A program made the translations under genes and the position numbers. Positions 56,488 through 64,000 of a stretch of DNA of 64,000 nucleotides are shown here, in pieces. Origin of the DNA: Aneurinibacillus terranovensis DSM 18919 (lineage in GTDB: Bacteria > Bacillota > Bacilli > Aneurinibacillales > Aneurinibacillaceae); NCBI RefSeq assembly GCF_000430625.1, contig NZ_AUMJ01000027.1, positions 17,097-81,096 on the forward strand, in the 5' to 3' direction. Within the stretch, counting starts at the first letter, position 1. Every line of letters begins with the position of its first letter. The notes under the pieces were generated by a model. The model searched no databases, was not told the DNA's origin, and was given only the letters and a program-made list of their open reading frames with translations.

Positions 56488-57710
56488 ATGACGGAGAATG
56501 AGATATTTACTAGAGCGCTCAACTTAGGAACGGGCTGGGAAGTATACAGTGTTACATTCAATCTGGAGATCAAGGAACTCCGCATTCATATACGTACGGT
56601 CAAAGGAAGTCTGCATAACTGCGGTACGTGTGGTAAACCAGGATGTCGGATTTATGATCATGGCAAGGAACGGGAATGCGGCATATGAATTTCTTCCAGT
56701 TCCGTGCTGTTCTCGTCGGCAAACCGCCGCGAGTACAATGTGATGTCTGCCGAACCCCAAAAACAGCTGAACTTTCTTGGGCGCGCGAACGTTCTGGTTA
56801 TTCTTTGTATTTTGAGGCATTCATGGTGTTGCTGGCCAAAGCGATGCCAATGAATGAGGTATCCCGGTTAGTAGGCGAGCACGACACAACGTTGTGGCTG
56901 ATCTTGCACCATTACGTCGATGAAGCACGGCAAGAGCAAACCTGGGAAACAGTGAAGCGCATCGCCATTGATGAAACTTCTCGTGCAAAAGGCCATGAAT
57001 ATGTCACGCTTGTCATGGACTTAGATACGCGAAAAGTGCTTCATGTCGCTGAAGGGAAGGATCAACGAACCTTATTTGATTTCAAGGGACAACTTCTTCA
57101 CAAGTGTGGGCATCCCGATGACATCGAAGAGCTATGTATGGATATGTCTCCGAGCTTTATTGCCGGTGCAAAGATGTACTTTCCAAACGTCGAGATTACC
57201 TACGACAAATTCCATGTCATGAAAGTCATTAACACCGCTGTCGATGAGACGCGGCGCAAGGAACAACGAACGGTAGCCGATCTCAAGAATAGCCGCTATT
57301 CATGGTTGAAGAATGAAGAAAACCTAACGGACAAACAAAAGGAAACGCTCGTGAGGCTCAAAGATGAAGATCTGAAAACAGCCAAGGCGTACCATCTAAA
57401 GCTGGCGTTCTCCAAGTTGTGGGAGCAAGAGAATGAAGTGACCGCTAAATCGTTTCTGGATGACTGGTATTACTGGGCCAAGCATAGCCAAATTCCGGAT
57501 ATGGTCAAAGCAGCCAAGACGATCCGACAGCACGAGAAGGGAGTCCTCCGATGGTTTACATCAAAAGTCACTAACGGCATCATAGAAGCCATTAATGGGC
57601 TTATCCAAAGCGCTAAAAGGCGTGCTCGTGGCTACCGATCCATTAAAAACCTACAGACGATGATTTATTTAATCGCTGGTGGATTGAAGCTGAAAACAGT
57701 TGAGTTATAA
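56488..57710 (+). pseudogene. ISL3-family transposase, one-base deletion
   Basis: Two frames together give a 407-residue ISL3 transposase. The first carries the N-terminal zinc-finger half (CGTCGKPGCRIYDHGKERE), the second resumes RHMNFFQFRAVLVGKPPRVQ and runs through the DDE domain (AIDETSRAKGHEYVTLVMDL; VCMDMSPSF-like CMDMSPSFIAGAKMYFPN; and the later E in NGIIEAINGLIQSAKRRARG). Adding one G at ~56678 (TGCGG to TGGCGG) restores EREWRHMNFF. The element's left end may be near 56418 (GGTTCTTCCC) and the right end before 57779; terminal repeats were not resolved. Confidence 0.85.
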
Positions 57711-57778
57711 AAACAAAAAAACCGCGATCAGTTTGGAGCCACAACCCGCTCACAGCCATGCAAAACTGCGAATAGCCA

Positions 57779-58084
57779 AAAGAATCTGGAGCAACACAGG
57801 ACAGACCTGAATTGCAGAAAATGTTAAAGGGATTACGGGAAGATGACACCATCTATGTATCGGACCTTACTCGCATTACCAGAAGTACCAGAGATTTGTT
57901 CGAATTGGTCGATTACATAAAGCATAAAAAAGCTAATCTAAAATCTTTAAAAGACTCATGGCTTGATTTATCGGAAGAGAATCCTTACAGTCAATTTCTT
58001 ATGACCGTTAAGCAAATTTGTAAAATTACAAATGTTTCAAGATCGGCTTTGTACCGAAGAATATCCGAAGAAGTTAACAACTAA
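57779..58084 (+). pseudogene. serine recombinase (resolvase) remnant
   Basis: The frame reads ESGATQDRPELQKMLKGLRE then DDTIYVSDLTRITRST, the resolvase/invertase core, and YSQFLMTV. It then jumps to KQICKITNVSRSALYRR, the C-terminal HTH. The first ~40 residues with the catalytic serine and ~50 residues of the E-helix region are missing. It abuts the ISL3 right end, which may have interrupted it. Confidence 0.8.
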
Positions 58085-58235
58085 ATCCTTATTCAACTAA
58101 AGGGCAGGTTAGTTTAATACCAACTCAGGTACCAATTTCGGTTCTATTGCAATAGGTAAAGTTAAAAAGGTATAATATATATTTATATAGATGTATAGAT
58201 GAATAATTTGAAGTAAGTATAGGGGCTGTTGTGAT

Positions 58236-58961
58236 GTGATTAACAATAATTCACCCATTCCAAAATATATACAAATAGCTAATCATCTAAGATTAATCGC
58301 AAATGAGTTTGGTAACGAGGGAAAACAGAAATTCCTAACTGACGATGAATTAATTAAGATGTTTGGTGTTTCTCGCATGACGATTAGACAAGCAGTTCAA
58401 GTACTTGTTGAGGAAGGACTGCTTACTCGTGAGCAGGGAAAGGGTACTTTTATTGCCAAAAGAGAAAAATTAGAAACAGATATTGAAAAGTTAGATACTT
58501 TCTTTAAAGGTTGGTATTTTAAAAATTTCCGTGTCCAACTATTATGTAGAGGAATTGTTTCTTGTCCTGAAAACATTGCGACAAAGTTAGGAATCAAACC
58601 GGGTGAAGAGGTAGTTCAAATTAAGCGCTTAAGATTATCTGAAAACTTACCTATTGTTATTGATAATCGATACCTTTTAAAAACTTTTGGGGAACAAATA
58701 ACGGATGAGGAATTAACAAGTTATTCATTTTCTCATATTTTTTTGAGAAAATTCAATTTGGTATTTTCAGAAGGTCAACTCGAAATCGAGGCTATCCTTG
58801 CTAACGAAGAGATTTCTACAGTTTTAGGAGTTCCTGTTGGATCACCTATACTATATCGAAATAGTGAACTGAAGGTCGAGTCATATGGTTGTGTGTTGGC
58901 GGGTGATTCCTGTTACCGAGGCGATAAATATAAATACAAATCTTTTTTACACGCTGATTAA
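58236..58961 (+). CDS. GntR-family regulator (HutC/UTRA subgroup)
   Basis: A 241-residue regulator. Residues ~5-70 are a GntR winged helix (FLTDDELIKMFGVSRMTIRQ; GLLTREQGKGTFIA). Residues ~95-235 are a UTRA ligand domain (KPGEEVVQIKRLRLSENLPI, then IVIDNRYLLK-like VIDNRYLLKTFG). Start GTG 58236. UTRA regulators bind sugars, amino acids or phosphonate-like ligands and release operators. A palindrome just downstream, in front of the HD gene, is a plausible target. The gene is markedly AT-rich, consistent with transfer. Confidence 0.88.
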   Translation: MINNNSPIPKYIQIANHLRLIANEFGNEGKQKFLTDDELIKMFGVSRMTIRQAVQVLVEEGLLTREQGKGTFIAKREKLETDIEKLDTFFKGWYFKNFRVQLLCRGIVSCPENIATKLGIKPGEEVVQIKRLRLSENLPIVIDNRYLLKTFGEQITDEELTSYSFSHIFLRKFNLVFSEGQLEIEAILANEEISTVLGVPVGSPILYRNSELKVESYGCVLAGDSCYRGDKYKYKSFLHAD

Positions 58962-58996
58962 TAAGATGGATTGCCCTATCCGGGTAATCCATCTTA
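58962..58996 (+). terminator. strong hairpin after the GntR gene
   Basis: A 15-bp stem (58962-58976 / 58982-58996), AAGATGGATT…AATCCATCTT, with a five-base loop. It lacks a T-run (TAATGGGGG follows), so it may stabilise the 3' end rather than terminate. Confidence 0.6.
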
Positions 58997-59043
58997 TAAT
59001 GGGGGGGTTCAAACCAATAACGCCAATGAATTAAATTTTTATA

Positions 59044-59072
59044 TTGACACATAAATTAAGGGCATATATACT
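59044..59072 (+). promoter_or_regulatory. sigma-A promoter of the HD gene
   Basis: TTGACA (59044-59049), exactly 17 bases, TATACT (59067-59072). Transcription would begin near 59079, at the edge of the palindrome described next. Confidence 0.82.
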
Positions 59073-59078
59073 CAAATC

Positions 59079-59120
59079 ATCATATTCATCTAGATGACTA
59101 TATAACTGGATGAATATGAT
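59079..59120. promoter_or_regulatory. 12-bp palindrome, candidate GntR operator
   Basis: ATCATATTCATC (59079-59090) and GATGAATATGAT (59109-59120) are perfect inverted repeats around an 18-base spacer, placed at the predicted transcription start. A bound repressor would block the promoter. The GntR gene 100 bp upstream is the likely binder (inferred). Confidence 0.6.
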
Positions 59121-59207
59121 TGAATTGTCATGTATACTGTGGGAGTAGATCTTGTGAAATCTGGATACTAGGAAAACCGTTTGTAAAAAAGAGAGGAGTT
59201 ATAACAT

Positions 59208-59768
59208 ATGAAACCCGGTTTAATTATGGAAGAGATATTCCCTGAAATTAAACTCATTCAACAAAAACATTATCAAGAACATATCGTTTATATTTGGGAA
59301 GAATTGTGGCAGGAGTCCGAATGGGAGGATATTTTCGATCTTCCGATTTCACCAAAGGTTGAATATTCTCATGTTATTCACAATCGTGCAGTAGTGCAAA
59401 ATGCACTTCAGATTTCTAATACATTTGAAGAATTCCATAATAGCAAGATCAACCGAGATATCCTGTTAACGGCTGGATTACTTCAAGATGTCAGCAAGTT
59501 AGTTGAATTTAGACCAACAGATAATGGGAAGGTTGAATATACCACCATCGGTTTAACGTACCCACATGCATTTTGGGGAGCACAATTGGCGATTAAGCAT
59601 GGAGTTCCGCATGAAATTTGCGAAATTATTCTTGATCATACCCCTGATTCCGCTAGATTCCCAAAATCGATTGAAGGTAAAATCCTGTATTACGCTGACC
59701 AGTTAGATATGATTGCCATTGTGGGGGATCGATTTACTAAAGAATCTTATATACGAATCTTTAAATAA
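59208..59768 (+). CDS. HD-domain protein with an altered metal site
   Basis: A 186-residue HD-fold protein. HNRAVVQNALQIS supplies the first His. The usual HD doublet reads QD in AGLLQDVSKLVEF, so one metal ligand is replaced by Gln. Later HAFWGAQLAIKHG, LDHTPDSARFP and YYADQLDMI retain the other histidines and the final Asp. GAGAGGAG precedes the ATG. It has its own promoter and palindrome and lies between the GntR regulator and an MFS transporter, like a small uptake/catabolic cassette. Function unknown. Confidence 0.72.
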   Translation: MKPGLIMEEIFPEIKLIQQKHYQEHIVYIWEELWQESEWEDIFDLPISPKVEYSHVIHNRAVVQNALQISNTFEEFHNSKINRDILLTAGLLQDVSKLVEFRPTDNGKVEYTTIGLTYPHAFWGAQLAIKHGVPHEICEIILDHTPDSARFPKSIEGKILYYADQLDMIAIVGDRFTKESYIRIFK

Positions 59769-60123
59769 AAATCGTGAATTGGAGAAAAATTTATGTTTGG
59801 ATAAATGAAAGCGATTGTAATAAGGCAAAACGTTGTTAAGAATTTTTTATCTGCATAGGAGTCTGACCGACGAAGCATTTTTAGCGAATATTTATTCATG
59901 TATACCTTATAATCAATGCATAAAGCACTGTTGTTTGGATAAATATATAAAATTTTCATTCTGTTGGACAGACTCATAGGTCATTATATGAATTTTTCGC
60001 AAAACATTATTATTATTCCTGTTTGTAAACGGTAACAACTAAAATTCGACCGAAACTAATGAACTTTTCAAGTATTTGTCATGCTTTGGATATTATAAAA
60101 TTCATTTTGCGGAGGTGTTTTTA
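59769..60123. other. 355-bp gap before the MFS gene
   Basis: AT-rich; TGTTTGGATAAAT occurs at 59794-59806 and 59932-59944. A GCGGAGGTG ribosome site for the MFS gene is at ~60110. No gene is seen. Confidence 0.4.
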
Positions 60124-61461
60124 ATGAAGAAAGACAAGTTAACTTTAAATAAAAGTAAAACGCGATGGTTGGTTCTGTTTATGATCTGTTTGATGTATTT
60201 AATCACTTTTATGGATCGAACGAATATTTCTGTTGTGGCTCCATCCATGAGTAAGGAATTTGGTTTTGATCAGGTCACGATGGGGTTCATTTTCAGTGCC
60301 TTCACTTGGGCTTATGCATTGGGGCAAATTCCCGGTGGTTGGTTGGGCGACAGGTTCGGACCACGAAGTGTACTAACCATGATTGTATCTTTTTGGTCGT
60401 TGATGACGATTGTAACTGCTCAATCCGTTGGCTACCTCTCCATGGTGGTCGTTCGTTTCCTTTTTGGATTTGGAGAAGCAGGAGCCTTTCCTACAGCTAC
60501 AAAAGCAATGAAATTATGGTTGTCTAAGTCTGAACGAGGTTTTGCACAAGGGATTACACACAGTTTTAGTCGTTTTGGTGCTGCCATTGTACCACCAATT
60601 GCCGTAAGTATTACAGTTGCATGGGGTTGGCGTGCCGTATTCTATATATTCGGTGCAGCGGGATTCATTTGGGCGATTCTTTTTTATGTGGTATACCGTA
60701 ACATACCGGAGGAACATAAGTGGGTTAATCAAGGAGAACTGGAACATATTCGTGGTTTTGATAAGGACGGGGTTATAAATACAGCAACTGATTTTACAAA
60801 CAAACTTCAGGTGCCGTGGAAGACTGTATTTGCATCTCCGAATATGTGGTTCATAATGATTGCCTATTTTTGTTACAATTATGCCGTTTATTTCTTCATG
60901 ACTTGGCTTCCGACGTATTTAGTTGACTACCGCCATTTTTCGTTGAGTAAAATGGGACTCATTGCGTCTCTGCCTTTATTTGCTGGAATGATAGGAGATA
61001 CAGTAGGAGGGATTCTGACCGATAAAATTTTAGAAAAAACCAACAATATAAAACTAGCACGGAAAGTTGTAGCCATACCGGGATTGCTTCTTGCAGCTAT
61101 TTTCCTTATTCCTGCATCTATAACAGTTAATCCTTACACGGCAGTTTACTGTTTAGCCGCATCCATGTTTTTCTTAGAATGCGTTATTGCTCCGAGTTGT
61201 GCTTTACCAATGGACGTTGGTGGCCCATACTCGGGGACAGTGTATGGTGTGATGAGTATGGCAGGGAACTCAGGCGGGGCGGTGTCAGCGATTGTCTTTG
61301 GTGCGTTGACACAGCATGGCTATTGGACAGCCCCATTCACTGTAGAAGCTGTGCTTCTCGTTATTGGAGCTTCCATCTGGCTATTTTTAATTCAACCAGA
61401 CAAGCCAGTGGTGGACAAAGGTATGGTGTTGGGAGACCAATCAGAAACCATAGTCAGCTAA
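60124..61461 (+). CDS. MFS transporter, anion:cation symporter (sugar-acid/phthalate) type
   Basis: A 445-residue 12-helix transporter. Start ATG 60124 (GGAGGTG upstream; the frame from 60076 has no site). It has the ACS-family N-terminus YLITFMDRTNISVVAPSM, motif A GGWLGDRFGPRSVL, and RFLFGFGEAGAFPTATKAM, all typical of glucarate/galactonate/phthalate transporters. With the GntR/UTRA regulator and the HD protein it suggests uptake of an organic acid, but no catabolic enzymes accompany it. Confidence 0.88.
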   Translation: MKKDKLTLNKSKTRWLVLFMICLMYLITFMDRTNISVVAPSMSKEFGFDQVTMGFIFSAFTWAYALGQIPGGWLGDRFGPRSVLTMIVSFWSLMTIVTAQSVGYLSMVVVRFLFGFGEAGAFPTATKAMKLWLSKSERGFAQGITHSFSRFGAAIVPPIAVSITVAWGWRAVFYIFGAAGFIWAILFYVVYRNIPEEHKWVNQGELEHIRGFDKDGVINTATDFTNKLQVPWKTVFASPNMWFIMIAYFCYNYAVYFFMTWLPTYLVDYRHFSLSKMGLIASLPLFAGMIGDTVGGILTDKILEKTNNIKLARKVVAIPGLLLAAIFLIPASITVNPYTAVYCLAASMFFLECVIAPSCALPMDVGGPYSGTVYGVMSMAGNSGGAVSAIVFGALTQHGYWTAPFTVEAVLLVIGASIWLFLIQPDKPVVDKGMVLGDQSETIVS

Positions 61462-61485
61462 TTGTAACCAACGTTTCGAGAATTC

Positions 61486-61516
61486 AAAAAGGACTGCATT
61501 TATGGGAGTCCTTTTT
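61486..61516 (+). terminator. terminator after the MFS gene
   Basis: AAAAAGGACT (61486-61495) / AGTCCTTTTT (61507-61516), an 11-base loop and a T-run. Confidence 0.9.
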
Positions 61517-61891
61517 GTTTCCATACATCTTTTAAGAGGTAATAGAAAAAAAGATGAAGTCTTTAACGTCGCTTTTCTATCCCTTTTCATACCAGCAAAC
61601 ATAGTTCAAAACTATTTAAATAGATGTGCTTTAAATTGCTTTACTGAACCGAAGAGCTTTAGTGAAATTGAAAAACCTATTCTTGGTAAACATTGAAATT
61701 AAATTGAAGGAACTCGGTTATTTTTAATATATGAGCGTTTTGCATAATTTTCGCTCTTAGAGCCGCAAGGCTCTTTTAGCCACAAAAAAGGACTTCACCC
61801 CAACTTGTAGAAGAAATACAGGTGACTAAACCCATTCCACTAAAGAGGAGCAATTCCTGTAATGAAGTAATTTGAGCTTTGAAAGAAAAAA

Positions 61892-61954
61892 GTACCTCTT
61901 GTATACTGGGTATCGTTTCGCCAAGAACAAAAACCCATATACGAAAAGAGGTAC
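61892..61954 (+). promoter_or_regulatory. hairpin sequestering the transposase ribosome site
   Basis: GTACCTCTT (61892-61900) pairs with AAGAGGTAC (61946-61954); GTATA (61901-61905) with TATAC (61938-61942); TGGG (61907-61910) with CCCA (61934-61937). The 3' arm contains AGAGG, the ribosome site for ATG 61960. The same fold can be drawn in the relic at 7402-7460. Confidence 0.75.
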
Positions 61955-61959
61955 TCACT

Positions 61960-63258
61960 ATGAAGCATAAGATGAAACAGAAACAGAATCAACGCATTAC
62001 ACGAATTACTGAGAAAACACTGGTCGTAGGTGCGGACATCGCGAAGAAGATACATGTCGCTCGTGCCGTGGATTTCCGCGGGATTGAGCTAGGGAAGGAC
62101 TGCGTGTTCCACAACGATCGGGAGGGGCTCATGAAGCTAGCATTGTGGATGAAGGAGCTAGGCCGGGCACATGAGAAAGCGGACATTGTATTCGGCATTG
62201 AGCCTACTGGACACTACTGGTTCCCTTTAGCGGCGTTTTTGAAAGAGCAAGGCATCCAGATCGTCGTCGTCAATCCGCACCACGTAAACAAGAGCAAGGA
62301 GCTGGAGGACAACTCGCAGACCAAGAGCGACTATAAGGATGCGAAGGTCATTGCCAACCTTATTCGGAACGGGAAGTATTCAGAGCCCAACTTACCGACC
62401 AAGGAATATGCAGAGTTACGCATTCTGATGAATTTACGCGAGAAGGTCATGGTGAGCTTGAATCAAGTAAAAGCGCGGATCACAAACTGGTTTGACCGCT
62501 ATTTTCCGGAGTATCCACAGGTGTTCAAGGACTGGGATGGCAAAGCGTCACTTATGACCATGCATCAGTTTCCAACTCCAGAGGAGATTGTCTCTATAGG
62601 CGCCAGAGGCGTTCTCACGCACTGGAAGACGGAAATCAAGCGTGGAGTTGGTATCAAGAGAGCGGAGAAGCTCTATACGGCTGCAACGGTATCCATCGGG
62701 CTTACTGAGGGACTGACAGCGGCTCGAATCGAGCTTGCCACCTTGCTGCAGCAGTTCGATCTGTTCATCCAACAGGAAGAAATCATTATGGCGGAAGTCT
62801 TGCAAATTCTTGAGAAAATTCCTGGAACGGCACAAATGTTGAGCATCCCAGGGGTTGGTGTTCTGACCATTGCCGGCTTCCTGGCGGAGGTTGGGGATGT
62901 AAACAACTACGATCACGGACAGCAGATCATTCGCTTGGCCGGACTGAATCTAACGGAGAACAGTTCTGGAAAACGGAAAGGTAAGACCGGGATTAGCAAA
63001 CGCGGGCGTTCTCGTCTAAGAGGAATTTTGTTCCGCTGCATGCTGCCTATGGTGGCCAAAAATGAAGAGTTCAAAGCCCTCCATAAGCATTACACAACAC
63101 GCAGTCAGAATCCATTGAAGAAGAAGCAATCGATCATCGCCTTATGTGGAAAACTGGTTCGTGTCCTTTATACACTGGGAACAAAACAAAAAGAATATAA
63201 CGCAAATGAAGTACTAGGTCCGGTACGGCAAGCCCAGTTGCAACAGAGTGTTGCATAA
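61960..63258 (+). CDS. IS110-family transposase
   Basis: A 432-residue recombinase, start ATG 61960 (AGAGG 8 bases before; the in-frame extension from 61879 lies in the leader hairpin). The N-terminal RuvC-like DEDD domain opens LVVGADIAKKIHVARAVDF, with FGIEPTGHYWFPLAAFL and KSDYKDAKVIANLI further on. The C-terminal Tnp domain has SIPGVGVLTIAGFLAEVGD and RLAGLNLTENSSGKRKGKTG; its catalytic Ser should be in NSSGKRKG. The gene looks intact and the element may be active. Confidence 0.93.
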   Translation: MKHKMKQKQNQRITRITEKTLVVGADIAKKIHVARAVDFRGIELGKDCVFHNDREGLMKLALWMKELGRAHEKADIVFGIEPTGHYWFPLAAFLKEQGIQIVVVNPHHVNKSKELEDNSQTKSDYKDAKVIANLIRNGKYSEPNLPTKEYAELRILMNLREKVMVSLNQVKARITNWFDRYFPEYPQVFKDWDGKASLMTMHQFPTPEEIVSIGARGVLTHWKTEIKRGVGIKRAEKLYTAATVSIGLTEGLTAARIELATLLQQFDLFIQQEEIIMAEVLQILEKIPGTAQMLSIPGVGVLTIAGFLAEVGDVNNYDHGQQIIRLAGLNLTENSSGKRKGKTGISKRGRSRLRGILFRCMLPMVAKNEEFKALHKHYTTRSQNPLKKKQSIIALCGKLVRVLYTLGTKQKEYNANEVLGPVRQAQLQQSVA

Positions 63259-63686
63259 ATAGTTCAAAGTCAATTCATTAGCAATATACCCTGTACGACC
63301 CACTTATTCACATGTGTACAACAACGACAACGGAAGCACCGGAGAAGCCGAAGGAACTATTCCATAAGGGCAACGACCCCGTCGAGGAGCAAGAATCGGC
63401 CTCCACCCCTTGAGAGGTAGAACGAAGGAATGTAAGGGCATAGACCCAGCGTGACATGGGAGGGGAAACCCCGAGGGCGGAAGTGGAGATCCACTGTGCG
63501 ATTATACCATTATATCCATAATTTGTAAATCTATATTCTCAAGCTCTGTTTCTCAACCGGCCCTTACAGAAAAATATGTATCTAATTCAATTTTCATCCA
63601 ATCCTCTTAAGGTGTCAAAGTTGAAAAAGTGAGAATGAGTGAGTAAATAGGAGAAAACATTACTTTATAGTGGGAGGAAGTCCACT
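63259..63686. other. structured downstream flank of the IS110 element
   Basis: No ORF. Bases ~63330-63500 are G-rich and contain short perfect stems such as GGGG-AAA-CCCC (63462-63472) and AGTGGA…TCCACT (63482-63495). From ~63510 the DNA is AT-rich with nothing recognised until the IS1182-type remnant. Confidence 0.45.
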
Positions 63687-64000
63687 ATGTATATTCTACA
63701 AGAATACTATTTTCCTTTGAAGAATGGCTACAACTTGAATCAAAAGAGCGACTAGATTAAAAAGCCGTACCCCACAAGGAGAGCCATGATATTGCCGCGA
63801 AGCCATTCTACGCGCTTTTCTGGCTGCACCTATGGAAGGCATTACGACATTTACTATGCTGCATCGTCGCTTACAAACGGACGTACGCTTTCGCTACCAA
63901 TGTGGCTTTCGTCTGGATGAAGATGCTCCATCTGTCTCTACACTCAGCCGTGTATTCGCGGATATGGTGGAAAAACAGATTGCTGAGCAGTTATTTCATG
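63687..64000 (+). pseudogene. IS1182-type transposase remnant, runs off the window
   Basis: Reads as the N-terminus of an IS1182/DUF772 transposase in several frames: MYILQEYYFP, then after a frameshift EEWLQLESKERLD and a stop, then after a further break TPQG…YCREAILRAFLAAPMEG with an in-frame TGA, and RRLQTDVRFRYQCGFRLDED to the edge. At least three lesions make it inactive. Confidence 0.8.

Larger units (their letters stand above)
61732..63500 (+). mobile_element. IS110-family element (right boundary approximate)
   Basis: A DEDD transposase flanked by long structured non-coding ends. The left end is placed at 61732 because similarity with the stranded copy (7271) begins there with TGAGCGTTTTGCA. 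The upstream end (~228 bases) has a GCAA-capped stem at 61759-61774 and a long hairpin at 61892-61954. The downstream ~240 bases are rich in small stems. Elements of this family carry a bridge/seek RNA in one of these ends. The right end is a guess. Confidence 0.75.

Noticed and set aside
63300..63500. Group II intron or RNA gene fragment
   Set aside because: Small stems are visible but no domain V or tRNA/rRNA signature; more simply explained as the IS110 flank.
1..64000. CRISPR array, prophage, tRNA or rRNA genes
   Set aside because: No regularly spaced repeats, phage structural genes, or tRNA/rRNA-like sequences were recognised on either strand.

Overview
The window looks like chromosome of an endospore-forming member of the Bacillales. 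The evidence is a PdaA-type cortex deacetylase, a YtpB-type tetraprenyl-beta-curcumene synthase, a modABC operon with a YvgK-like regulator, an S-box (SAM) riboswitch, a cobalamin riboswitch in front of cbiMNQO, and strong AGGAGG-type ribosome binding sites with many TTG and GTG starts. An Aneurinibacillus/Brevibacillus-like host is only a guess.

Layout. Positions 1-6.2 kb hold a beta-oxidation operon: a partial NDP-forming acyl-CoA synthetase, 3-hydroxyacyl-CoA dehydrogenase, thiolase, EtfB, EtfA and a PaaI-type thioesterase. From 6.3 to 11.2 kb come shikimate kinase, a stranded left end of an IS110-type element, a MocR regulator divergent from a DMT exporter, and an MBL-fold hydrolase. From 11.4 to 20 kb come a formate-dehydrogenase-like molybdoenzyme with its DUF1641 partner, an OsmC protein, a SAM-riboswitch-controlled sodium/solute symporter, PdaA and a class V aminotransferase. 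From 20.2 to 29 kb come a decayed SgrR/MFS pair, a flavodoxin-like protein, an O-antigen ligase-like protein and an ABC export operon whose ATPase is frameshifted. From 29.3 to 33.3 kb is molybdate uptake, with a globin-like micro-ORF coupled to modC. From 33.4 to 43.8 kb come YtpB, a SIMPL protein, a GAF-LuxR regulator followed by a three-gene DUF6230/DUF6114-like envelope locus, cardiolipin synthase, transketolase and an ABM monooxygenase. From 44 to 49 kb come an MFS transporter, two gene stubs and the B12-regulated cobalt ECF transporter. From 49.3 to 52.4 kb is a collapsed ilv-leu operon. From 52.4 to 56.4 kb come a frameshifted heparinase-like gene, an HD protein and a DUF1294 protein. 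From 56.4 kb to the end is an AT-rich accessory zone: ISL3, a resolvase stub, a GntR/HD/MFS cassette, an intact IS110 transposase and an IS1182-type remnant.

Two themes stand out. First, the region is being eroded by deletions and single-base lesions. An acetolactate synthase that lost an internal block of roughly 145 codons is fused in frame to the last ~60 codons of ketol-acid reductoisomerase. LeuA lacks its leucine-sensing domain. A divergent regulator/exporter pair lost both 5' ends at one junction. ThpR, PIN-toxin and resolvase stubs survive, and three further genes carry one-base frameshifts. Some of these could be assembly errors, which reads would settle. Second, several regulatory RNA or DNA elements are readable: two riboswitches with their terminators, a TTGACA-N17-TATACT promoter followed at once by a perfect 12-bp palindrome beside a GntR gene, MocR-type direct repeats, and a hairpin hiding the IS110 transposase ribosome binding site whose shape is kept in the stranded copy 54 kb away.

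The best candidates for undescribed biology are the GAF-LuxR/DUF6230/DUF6114 locus, the orphan IS110 left end, the in-frame ilvB-ilvC chimera and the globin-like micro-ORF in the molybdate operon. All family assignments come from reading the sequence and from memory; no database search was run.
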